Shown here: positions 6,879 through 12,880 of the stretch, in pieces
Layout of the letters: each line of letters opens with the position of its first letter
Numbering within the stretch: the stretch's first letter is position 1
NCBI GenBank assembly: GCA_039029915.1
Contig: JBCCFD010000209.1
Span: 1-12,880, forward strand
Source: QQUD01 sp039029915
Lineage (GTDB): Bacteria > Chloroflexota > Anaerolineae > Promineifilales > Promineifilaceae
Direction: 5' to 3'
DNA: 12,880 bases
The notes under the pieces: generated by a model
The model's database searches: none
What the model was told of the DNA's origin: nothing
The model's input: only the letters and a program-made list of their open reading frames with translations
Made by a program: the position numbers and the translations under genes

Positions 6879-9587
6879 ATGGATGAGCTTTTACAAACCA
6901 AGTTGTTTTTACCAGAATCACGGCTCTCACTGATTCCGCGCCCTCGTCTCATTCAGAAACTAGACAGCGGTCTAGAGGGAAGGCTTACCTTAATTTCAGC
7001 CCCGGCTGGCTTCGGCAAAACAACAGTGGTTACTGATTGGCTAACCAAATCACGGCAAAACGATAAAACAGCGTGGCTGTCCCTAGATGAAGAGGACAAC
7101 AATCCCAACAGTTTCTTAAGCTACTTCATCGCGGCCATCCAAACCGTATTTCCCAAGATCGGCGAGAGCGCATTTGCGGTGCTCCAATCTTCCCAGCCAC
7201 CCCTGATTGAATCAATATTAAAAAGCTTAATCAACGAAATGACGCCCATTTCGGACCAATTGATCGTTGTGCTTGACGATTATCATCTCATTGATTCTCA
7301 GCCGATTGACCATGCCCTGACTTTTCTTATCGAAAACCTGCCAGCACAAGCCCATCTCATCATCACAACGCGAGAAGATCCCAATTTCCCCCTGCACCGG
7401 CTACGGGCCAGGCGTCAACTGAGTGAGCTAAGGGCGGCTGATTTACGCTTCACGGCAGACGAAGGTGCCCAACTGTTGAACAAACTGATGGGATTGAGCC
7501 TATCATCATCGGAAATCAACACCTTATTAGCCCATACTGAGGGATGGGTCACAGGGCTGCAATTAGCGGCGGTCGCCCTGCAAGGACGAGAAGACGCCGG
7601 CCACTTTATTGACTCTTTCACTGGGGATCATCGCTTTGTGCTGGATTACCTAGTTGAAGAAGTTCTTAAACAACAGCCTGACTCCGTGCGGAATTTCCTT
7701 GTTCAAACGTCGATTCTCAACAAATTAAACGGCCGTTTATGTGATGTTGTCATCGGGCATGACGATAGCAGCACCTTGCTTATCAGCTTGGAGCTTAAAA
7801 ACCTCTTTGTCATTCCTTTGGATGATCATCGTCAATGGTATCGGTACCATCATCTGTTTTCTGATGTGTTGCAAGCCTACGCCCGTTCAGAAATGGCCAA
7901 CAGCTTGCCTACCCTGCATCGCCGCGCTTCTAATTGGTATGAACAAAATGGCTTTGTTTCTGACGCCATTCACCACGCCTTAGCGGGTGAGCATTTTGAA
8001 CAGGCAGCCACTTTAATTGAACAGGCGTGGCACGAAACAGACATGAATTTCCAATCAACGACCTGGTTGAATTGGGCTCGTTTATTACCAGACGCGTTGA
8101 TTCAGAAACGGCCGTTGCTTAGTGCAAGCTATGCTTGGGCTTTATTAGCGTGTGGTCAAATGGAAGGCAGTGAAAAATGGCTGAGTGCGGTTGAGGCTTG
8201 GATAAAGTCACCGCCAACCCCAATCGATGAGGTCGTTTCTGATAAAGATCGACTCCAATCCTTACCGGCATCCATCGCAACGGCCCGCGCATACCAAGCC
8301 ATGGCGATCGGTGATATTGTCAGCACCATCAAATTTGCGGAGCAGGCACTTGATCAACCTGATCAGATCAACGCACAGTGGCATAGGGCAAGCAATTCCC
8401 TATTAGGGTTAGCCCAATTTTCCGCTGGTCATTTAAAAGCGGCTGAGCACTCATTAATCAATTTTCAATTGAGCGCACGTCAATCGGGTAAAGTGCTTGA
8501 GGAAATTAGCATCACATTTACCATTGCCAGCATCAAACTATCATTAGGCCACCTCAATGGTGCTGTGAGGACCTATGAACAAATGATTCAAACTGCGCTG
8601 AAACACAGTGAGCCTCCACCATTAGGAACGGCCGATCTTTACCGAGGGATAAGCGAGCTTTCACTTGAGCAAGGGAATTTAGATAAAGCAATACAGCACT
8701 TTGAACAGTGCCAACAGCTTGGCAACCAAATCACACTAACTGATTGGGAGCATCGGGTTTACGCCACCGAGGCCCAAATTCTTGCCATGCAAGGTGATTT
8801 AGAAGGGGCACTCAATCTCTTCAACCAAGCTGAAAAACGCCATATCAGAACGCCACTGCCTACCGTACGTCCTGTCGCTGCTCAAAAGGTGCGCTTGTGG
8901 CTCAAGTTGGGCAACTTAACCGATGCGGAAGCGTGGGTCAGTGAGCAGCATCTTGCTTACGATGATCCACTCTCGTACATGCAATTATTCAATTATTTAA
9001 CGCTTGCTCGGGTGATGCTTGAGCAGTATAAGCGGTTCAGAGCCGAGGAAACAGTCCATAACCTAGTCCACCTCCTCGCTCGTTTACGCCAAACGGCCGA
9101 ATCAAACGAGTACACGGGGATTCTTATCGAAATTTTGATTTTACAAGCCCTAACCGAACAGGCTCAGGGAAACAGCCCTGACGCGCTGACCCGGCTAAAA
9201 AATGGACTCATGCTCGCTGAACCAGAGAAGTTTATACGGCTATTTACAGAACATGCCTCGCCGATGGCCAAACTGTTAGCGAGGGTGAAGCCGCAGGTTG
9301 GCAACAACATCAAGTTGTTTATTGATAAAATTTTAGCCGATATTGAACGGCAAAACGGCCGTTTTCCCACACCTCCCACACCCCAACCGCTCATCGATCC
9401 GCTTAGTTCTCGCGAACTCGAGGTCCTTCATCTCATCGCCCAAGGCCGCTCCAATCGGGAAATTAGTCAGGAACTGTTCCTCGCGTTAAGCACCATTAAA
9501 GGGCACAATCGAATTATTTTTAGCAAGCTCCATGTGCAAAACCGAACTGAAGCAGTGGCCCGAGCCCGCGAATTAGGCCTTTTGTAA
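6879..9587 (+). CDS. MalT/LAL-type large ATP-binding LuxR-family transcriptional activator
   Basis: This 902-residue protein has the size and layout of MalT. After the typical opening (LLQTKLFLPESR, then IPRPRLIQKL) comes a STAND NTPase with Walker A APAGFGKTT (41-49) and Walker B LIVVLDDYH (128-136). A winged-helix region follows (WYRYHHLFSDVLQAY, about residues 320-335), then a long helical array of TPR-like repeats (about 350-830). The C-terminal LuxR/GerE helix-turn-helix spans 841-902, starting PLSSRELEVLHLIAQG and ending ARARELGLL. Family members bind a small-molecule inducer plus ATP, multimerise and activate promoters carrying repeated short boxes. No strong Shine-Dalgarno precedes ATG 6879. 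The target is unknown; the membrane-protein operon downstream, which has a direct repeat in its promoter region, is a candidate. Four ACGGCCGT-related sites carry no frame bias. Confidence 0.93.
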   Translation: MDELLQTKLFLPESRLSLIPRPRLIQKLDSGLEGRLTLISAPAGFGKTTVVTDWLTKSRQNDKTAWLSLDEEDNNPNSFLSYFIAAIQTVFPKIGESAFAVLQSSQPPLIESILKSLINEMTPISDQLIVVLDDYHLIDSQPIDHALTFLIENLPAQAHLIITTREDPNFPLHRLRARRQLSELRAADLRFTADEGAQLLNKLMGLSLSSSEINTLLAHTEGWVTGLQLAAVALQGREDAGHFIDSFTGDHRFVLDYLVEEVLKQQPDSVRNFLVQTSILNKLNGRLCDVVIGHDDSSTLLISLELKNLFVIPLDDHRQWYRYHHLFSDVLQAYARSEMANSLPTLHRRASNWYEQNGFVSDAIHHALAGEHFEQAATLIEQAWHETDMNFQSTTWLNWARLLPDALIQKRPLLSASYAWALLACGQMEGSEKWLSAVEAWIKSPPTPIDEVVSDKDRLQSLPASIATARAYQAMAIGDIVSTIKFAEQALDQPDQINAQWHRASNSLLGLAQFSAGHLKAAEHSLINFQLSARQSGKVLEEISITFTIASIKLSLGHLNGAVRTYEQMIQTALKHSEPPPLGTADLYRGISELSLEQGNLDKAIQHFEQCQQLGNQITLTDWEHRVYATEAQILAMQGDLEGALNLFNQAEKRHIRTPLPTVRPVAAQKVRLWLKLGNLTDAEAWVSEQHLAYDDPLSYMQLFNYLTLARVMLEQYKRFRAEETVHNLVHLLARLRQTAESNEYTGILIEILILQALTEQAQGNSPDALTRLKNGLMLAEPEKFIRLFTEHASPMAKLLARVKPQVGNNIKLFIDKILADIERQNGRFPTPPTPQPLIDPLSSRELEVLHLIAQGRSNREISQELFLALSTIKGHNRIIFSKLHVQNRTEAVARARELGLL

Positions 9588-9617
9588 TTAACTGATATTA
9601 CGCAGTACCACTGGTGC

Positions 9618-9635
9618 AAACCTCTGAGGTTTTTT
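9618..9635 (+). terminator. Rho-independent terminator after the LuxR-type gene
   Basis: AAACCT - CTG - AGGTTT is followed by more T, giving six T in total at 9630-9635, and lies 31 bases after the stop codon. The stem is short, but the U tract is good. Outer arms TTACGC (9598-9603) and GCGTAA (9639-9644) could extend the pairing. Confidence 0.6.
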
Positions 9636-9675
9636 AGCGCGTAACGCCAGTAATTAATTCATCCCCAAAATCACG

Positions 9676-9716
9676 CAATACCCCCAAACCATACTTTCGA
9701 ACGTATTCAATACCCC
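9676..9716 (+). promoter_or_regulatory. 9-bp direct repeat CAATACCCC, possible activator-binding boxes
   Basis: CAATACCCC occurs at 9676-9684 and 9708-9716, a 32-bp period (about three helical turns); a related ATCCCC lies at 9661-9666. On the other strand these read GGGGTA, GGGGTA and GGGGAT. MalT-type regulators bind repeated G-rich hexamer-core boxes, so the neighbouring LAL regulator is the natural candidate. This is inference from pattern and position. Confidence 0.35.
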
Positions 9717-9768
9717 TTATTTCAGGGCATCATAGGCTCATCTTTAACGAAAAATAAGGAGTTGTACA

Positions 9769-10470
9769 ATGAATCGCTTACTAAAATTGGGCGGCATTGC
9801 CGCAATATATGAAGCCGTCGCTTATGTAATAGGTATCCTGTTCTTCATTCTCATCGTTGATATTACGGCTATTGAAACCCCCTTAGAAAACGTCGCGCTG
9901 CTGGTCGAGAACCAAACCAGCATGCTGATTATGACCTTTCTAATCATGGTCATTTGGGGATTTGCCATGATTGTCTTGGCACTAGCCCTGTATCAGCGTT
10001 TACGCTCAGCCTCCCCAGCACGGATGCAGATCGCCACCGTAATTGGGGTGTTCTGGGCCTGTGTCATTATTATCAACGGCATGATTTTTCACACCAGCGC
10101 TGACCGTCTCATTGAGCTTTACCGCACCAATCCAGACCAGGCAGCCTCACTGTGGCTATCTCTTGACACCATTCGAACAGGATTAGCTGGCGGAAACGAA
10201 TTTCTAGGTGGCATTTGGATGCTGCTGGTTAGCAGCGCCGCGCTTAGCGGAAACGTATTTCCAAAAGCTTTAAATTACCTCGGCTTGGGTGTTGGAATCG
10301 CCGGCGTTATTTCAATCGTCCCACCAGTCGCTGAGATTTTTATTTTTATCTTTGCGTTTAGCCAAATTGTTTGGTTTGTCTGGTTAGGCAAACAGCTCAT
10401 TTCGGAGAAAGCAGAGCAATCGCGTGAAGAGCCTCAGGGCATCTATTCTAAGTTAGAAAACGTATTATAA
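9769..10470 (+). CDS. Six-helix integral membrane protein, DUF4386-like
   Basis: This 233-residue protein starts at ATG 9769 behind a strong AAGGAG (9756-9761, 7-base spacer). Hydrophobic segments suggest six membrane helices, at about 8-30, 51-76, 88-107, 143-161, 168-186 and 187-208, with a charged C-terminal tail (209-233). The N-terminal LGGIAAIYEAVAYVIG pattern and overall spacing resemble the DUF4386 group of uncharacterised membrane proteins; that assignment is from memory and moderate. No catalytic or transport motif is evident. It is the first gene of a two-gene operon: its stop overlaps the ribosome binding site of the next gene. Function unknown. Confidence 0.85.
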   Translation: MNRLLKLGGIAAIYEAVAYVIGILFFILIVDITAIETPLENVALLVENQTSMLIMTFLIMVIWGFAMIVLALALYQRLRSASPARMQIATVIGVFWACVIIINGMIFHTSADRLIELYRTNPDQAASLWLSLDTIRTGLAGGNEFLGGIWMLLVSSAALSGNVFPKALNYLGLGVGIAGVISIVPPVAEIFIFIFAFSQIVWFVWLGKQLISEKAEQSREEPQGIYSKLENVL

Positions 10471-10481
10471 GGAGTAAAAAA

Positions 10482-10685
10482 ATGAACATTAAACATCCAA
10501 CAGTTCTGATGATTGCCATCTCGTTAATGGCAGCCGTTGGCATCTTCTTTGGCTCAGATTTGATTCCAGGGAATAATTCGGATATGACAGTCGTTTATTG
10601 GATTATTGCGGTATGGTGGATTCCGTTTTCATTTCTTGTCAACAAAGCTGCCAAAAATGGAACCCAAGACAAAAACTCTAATTGA
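10482..10685 (+). CDS. Small two-helix membrane protein
   Basis: This 67-residue protein has two hydrophobic segments (about 7-24 and 36-53) joined by a loop with PGNNSD, and a basic then hydrophilic tail (VNKAAKNGTQDKNSN). AAGGAG at 10469-10474, made partly from the upstream gene's TAA, lies 7 bases before ATG 10482. The two genes are therefore surely co-transcribed and probably translationally coupled. The strong terminator begins 29 bases after the stop. No family is recognised; a partner subunit of the upstream membrane protein is a plausible guess. Confidence 0.8.
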   Translation: MNIKHPTVLMIAISLMAAVGIFFGSDLIPGNNSDMTVVYWIIAVWWIPFSFLVNKAAKNGTQDKNSN

Positions 10686-10713
10686 TTGACAACAATATCT
10701 TACAAATTAACGA

Positions 10714-10753
10714 ATCCCGATAAGGTTAAAATCTTATCGGGATATTTTATTTT
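10714..10753 (+). terminator. Strong Rho-independent terminator of the membrane-protein operon
   Basis: ATCCCGATAAG (10714-10724) and CTTATCGGGAT (10733-10743) pair perfectly over 11 bp around an 8-base loop, followed by the T-rich ATTTTATTTT. It ends the two-gene operon. Confidence 0.9.
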
Positions 10754-10917
10754 ACGGTGTTGCGACAATAAAATTGAGTTGTCTGATTTTCTGCACACTC
10801 AGATGTTCCACTAAATCCATTATTACATGCTTCATCTTCCCTCTCATGACTTTCCAAAATCAACCTATGCGTCGTCCCGATAACGGTAGAGTTAGCTTGA
10901 GGAAAAACGGCCGTTTT
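10752..10917 (-). pseudogene. Decayed fragment of a CARDB-like domain (left copy)
   Basis: On the minus strand, one frame reads TAVFPQANSTVIGTT, then LESHE and CNN, and ends at TAA 10754-10752. It aligns without gaps to the right-hand fragment at 12611-12880 (TAVYAQFDSAAIGTT, then LESHE and YNN). I count 17 of 32 residues identical, and 66 of 96 bases identical between 10819-10914 and 12635-12730. The pattern VYAQxDS, TTYG, LExxE, NN is typical of CARDB-like C-terminal domains in Chloroflexota surface proteins. Upstream in this frame the similarity stops and a TGA appears near 11000, with no start codon, so this is a truncated relic. A second open frame at 10892-11038 (minus) might be the frameshifted upstream part, but it is not recognisable. 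Confidence 0.6.
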
Positions 10918-11182
10918 CCACCAAGCAGATAGCCGATTTCTTCTTTGCGTTCTTATACAGGCGCTTACCCTGAAAAACAGACGGCATCACAACCTCGATC
11001 AGGGTCTTATCCAGAAGGGTGATCGAATTAATAAATACTTAGGTAGGCTTGGGCAACAATCCCTTTTACATTAAACAGTTGCCATTCACTTGAGGGATTT
11101 ATTAGAATAAAGGGGTAACTGAAGCAACTGAATTACAGGCAAATTCTCGAAGGGGAAACCACTGGTTCATCTAGGCAACATA
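10918..11182. other. Intergenic stretch without recognisable content
   Basis: Between the left CARDB-like relic and the small reading frame before the hydrolase I see no gene, hairpin terminator, RNA or repeat I can support. The minus strand has a 49-codon open stretch (10892-11038) without a usable start. Together with the relic, this region looks like decaying sequence. Confidence 0.5.
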
Positions 11183-11338
11183 ATGAATTTCAAACATGGT
11201 AAAGAGATTGAATACATTAAAAGTTTTTTTGGTAGATTTGCAGTCTTTCAAAGTCACTACCCAACGCTGTTTGAAACGATATTGTGCAATTATGTAGCCG
11301 TTATAAATGGCGGGATTGGGAGGTATAAATGTTTGTAG
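11183..11338 (+). CDS. Possible 51-residue leader peptide overlapping the hydrolase start
   Basis: ATG 11183 opens 51 codons (MNFKHGKEIEYIKSFFGRF at the start), ending at TAG 11336-11338, so its last codons overlap the first codons of the hydrolase gene in another frame. There is no good ribosome binding site and no recognised family. It may be a translated leader or simply chance. Its value is as a candidate small gene only. Confidence 0.2.
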   Translation: MNFKHGKEIEYIKSFFGRFAVFQSHYPTLFETILCNYVAVINGGIGRYKCL

Positions 11339-12195
11339 AAGTCAATGGAGCAAAACTGTTTTTCGATGTGGATGGTGAAGGTTTAACGCCATCCGGATCA
11401 GTCATGCGGAAGAAACCAACTATCGTGATGGTTCATGGCGGACCGGGAGCCGATCACTCGGTTGCAAAGCCCTATTTCTCACAACTTACAGACATAGCGC
11501 AGGTTGTCTATTACGACCATCGAGGCAATGGCCGGAGCGACATAAGCAATAATGAAAATTGGAATTTGGCCCAATGGAGCGATGATCTGAAAGGACTTTG
11601 CGATGCACTCGGAATTGAAAACCCAATCGTTGTTGGCACATCATTTGGCGGCTTCGTCACATTGTCCTATGCAGCTCGGCATCCCAACCATGCAGTCGGG
11701 CTAGTCCTGATTAGCACAGCCGCCAAAGTGGAGTTTCAGAGTATTTACAATGCCTTTGAGCGGTTAGGCGGCCAAGAAGTTCGGAATATAGCAGAAGAAT
11801 ATTGGGAAAAACCAACTGCTGAAAGCCGGATGTTATACCGTAAGCATTGTTTGCCGTTCTATGGGAGAAATAAATCTACATCATATGATTGGATGTCTCG
11901 CATCATCTGGAGGAATGAAACTGCCTTATGGTTCAATGGACCGCATAACGAGCATGGACGGATGGACTTCCGATCGGCGCTCCCTAACATTCAGTGTCCT
12001 GTTCTTGTGATGGTTGGTGAAGAGGACCCTATTACTCCACCGGAATTTAGCGACGAAATCGTGAATAAATTAGATGCAGAGCAAGTTATCTACAAGAAGT
12101 TTCAAAATTGTGCCCACGGAGTTGTTGGGGACAAGCCGGACGCTGCGCTGGAAGCACTTCGCCATTTTATCTGCTCACTAACAGATGAAAACTAA
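11329..12195 (+). CDS. Alpha/beta hydrolase, proline iminopeptidase-like (peptidase S33 type)
   Basis: This 288-residue protein starts at ATG 11329 behind GGGAGG (11318-11323, 5-base spacer). HGGPG (36-40) supplies the oxyanion hole typical of proline iminopeptidases. YYDHRGNGRSD (61-71) is the usual strand-turn before the lid. The nucleophile elbow GTSFGG places Ser105 (103-108). D233 in GEEDPITPP and H263 in NCAHGV complete the catalytic triad. No signal peptide is seen, so it is probably cytoplasmic. HGGPG and DHRGxGRS point to an S33-type aminopeptidase or a related esterase; the substrate cannot be fixed from sequence. It stands alone between two relics of one CARDB-like gene, which suggests later insertion or rearrangement here. 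A 37-codon frame overlaps its stop. Confidence 0.9.
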   Translation: MFVEVNGAKLFFDVDGEGLTPSGSVMRKKPTIVMVHGGPGADHSVAKPYFSQLTDIAQVVYYDHRGNGRSDISNNENWNLAQWSDDLKGLCDALGIENPIVVGTSFGGFVTLSYAARHPNHAVGLVLISTAAKVEFQSIYNAFERLGGQEVRNIAEEYWEKPTAESRMLYRKHCLPFYGRNKSTSYDWMSRIIWRNETALWFNGPHNEHGRMDFRSALPNIQCPVLVMVGEEDPITPPEFSDEIVNKLDAEQVIYKKFQNCAHGVVGDKPDAALEALRHFICSLTDEN

Positions 12196-12298
12196 AGTCA
12201 GTCCTGTAAAAAAATCGAATAAGCAGGTTGAACAAGCGAACTTCCGGCAATGGTTTATTGTAGTGGAATTGCTCATCATCACATGCTGGGGTAAGTGA
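12185..12298 (+). CDS. Possible 37-residue membrane peptide coupled to the hydrolase
   Basis: ATG 12185 overlaps the last 11 bases of the hydrolase gene and opens 37 codons to TGA 12296-12298. The peptide has a basic N-terminal part (KTKVSPVKKSNK) and one hydrophobic stretch (WFIVVELLIITCWG), as in small single-pass membrane peptides. No separate ribosome binding site is visible, so it would depend on reinitiation after the hydrolase stop. It could also be the start of a longer gene now broken. Unrecognised; a chance ORF is quite possible. Confidence 0.3.
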   Translation: MKTKVSPVKKSNKQVEQANFRQWFIVVELLIITCWGK

Positions 12299-12610
12299 AA
12301 AAAAGTTCTTGTTTTGAATACAACGACAACTATAAACTTCGTTTCCTCGAGGTTCCGAAGCTTTTGTCTAACGTGGTTTTCAATTTAGAAACTTCGGAAC
12401 ACATAATGTCAGGAAACTTATCGTTTTTGATGCGTTGTGGTTTTTTCCGCTACCTCTGCGATCGCCAACCAACTATTTTGTTGCACCTGATGAACTAGAA
12501 GGCTGATTAGAATTGAAAGGCTATCTGCCACAGGTGAACCGAGATATTAGATGCACAAAACGGCCGTTTCCTACACCCTCCTCAACACCTACACATGCCA
12601 AGTCCAAACG
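12299..12610. other. Intergenic stretch with a long-spaced inverted repeat
   Basis: No convincing gene here. A GTG-initiated 67-codon frame (12295-12498) has no recognisable domain, and its upstream G-run is too close to be a good ribosome site. The stretch contains one 9-bp inverted repeat: GTTCCGAAG at 12352-12360 and CTTCGGAAC at 12392-12400, with a 31-base spacer. It also contains one ACGGCCGT (12560-12567). Confidence 0.5.
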
Positions 12611-12880
12611 TTATTCCGAAAGCACACCCAACACATTATTATACACCTCGCCATTCACCTCATGGCTTTCCAATACTGCCCCATAGGTTGTGCCGATGGC
12701 GGCGGAGTCAAATTGAGCATAAACGGCCGTTCCTGCCGCCAAAGGCTAGTCCAGCCGACTTAAACTCTCCATAAAGTATTCATCATCAAGGGTTAACGTC
12801 AACGTTTGGTTGCTTGTGAGCAACGTGTTCAGTGAATATGGGGTAGTTCGATTGCTGCAAGCCACAAACCAATGTAGGAC
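12611..12880 (-). pseudogene. CARDB-like domain C-terminus with in-frame TAG, running off the right edge
   Basis: The minus strand reads 90 codons ending at TAA 12613-12611, with one internal TAG at 12748-12746. Before the stop it reads VLHWFVACSNRTTPYSLN, then NQTLTLTLDDEYFMESLSRLD. After it comes PLAAGTAVYAQFDSAAIG, then TTYGAVLESHEVNGEVYNN. The layout (W-V segment, L-T-L-T beta strand, PL-AGT-VYAQ-DS, YGAVLE-HE, NN) matches CARDB-like domains at the C-termini of Chloroflexota exported proteins, so the frame continues on both sides of the TAG. The expected residue at the TAG is a small polar one; a single change from TCG would explain it. The gene start lies beyond the window. Most likely a pseudogene with a nonsense mutation; a sequencing error is the alternative. 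Confidence 0.7.

Larger units (their letters stand above)
1061..12730. repeat. Dispersed highly iterated palindrome ACGGCCGT (16 copies)
   Basis: Exact copies start at 1061, 1410, 2977, 3438, 3483, 3594, 4770, 5820, 6132, 6169, 7729, 8108, 9355, 10907, 12560 and 12723. Eleven of these are extended to AACGGCCGTT. Of 24 CGGCCG hexamers I counted, 16 sit in this octamer; most others differ in one edge base (ACGGCCGA at 2733, 5199, 8628 and 9093). In coding DNA it is read in all three frames, as Thr-Ala-Val, Gly-Arg and Arg-Pro, so a protein motif does not explain it. Confidence 0.9.

Noticed and set aside
12458..12465. One GCGATCGC (cyanobacterial HIP1 sequence)
   Set aside because: A single copy is close to chance expectation and does not suggest cyanobacterial origin.
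12295..12498. GTG-initiated 67-codon frame
   Set aside because: No domain, poor initiation context and no support from neighbours; likely chance.
10915..12559. Absence of ACGGCCGT around the hydrolase as a sign of recent transfer
   Set aside because: Gaps of about 1.5 kb also occur elsewhere in the window (1418-2976, 6177-7728, 9363-10906), so the gap is not informative.
12551..12763. Plus-strand 70-codon frame at the right end
   Set aside because: It lies opposite the CARDB-like minus-strand fragment, which has clear domain-like sequence.

Overview
The window looks like a chromosomal segment from a member of the Chloroflexota (Anaerolineae or Caldilineae type). This is an inference from style, not from a marker gene. 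The evidence is: a MalT-like large LuxR regulator; an exported glycoside hydrolase with Thr/Pro linkers, LysM repeats and a C-terminal membrane anchor; CARDB-like C-terminal fragments; and near-balanced base composition. No rRNA, tRNA, CRISPR array, phage gene or intact transposase was seen.

Left part (1-3812). A truncated acyl-CoA carboxylase carboxyltransferase gene runs leftward off the edge. Diverging from it is a TetR-family regulator that probably controls it; the 282-bp gap between them holds a 77-bp MITE-like inverted repeat. Next comes a secreted, surface-anchored GH99-like glycosidase with two LysM domains. It converges on the following gene across a gap with a hairpin.

Central part (3813-6878). 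A Gfo/Idh/MocA oxidoreductase on the minus strand diverges from a two-gene operon. The operon encodes a PfkB-type sugar kinase resembling fructoselysine 6-kinase and, one base downstream, a TIM-barrel protein resembling BtpA/SgcQ. The shared upstream region has two inverted repeats that could be operators. The three genes look like a small catabolic module for an unidentified sugar or sugar derivative. A degraded, inverted copy of the MITE-like element follows.

Right part (6879-12880). A 902-residue MalT/LAL-type transcription activator is followed by a terminator, then by a two-gene membrane-protein operon with strong ribosome binding sites and a strong terminator. Just upstream of that operon is a 9-bp direct repeat that could be an activator site. 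An alpha/beta hydrolase of the proline-iminopeptidase type follows, overlapped at its stop by a possible 37-residue membrane peptide. The hydrolase lies between two decayed minus-strand fragments of the same CARDB-like domain; the right-hand one has an in-frame TAG and runs off the edge.

The most striking signal is spread over the whole window: the palindrome ACGGCCGT occurs 16 times in 12.9 kb, where about 0.2 would be expected by chance. It occurs in genes, pseudogenes and intergenic DNA, and in all three reading frames. It behaves like a highly iterated palindrome comparable to cyanobacterial HIP1.
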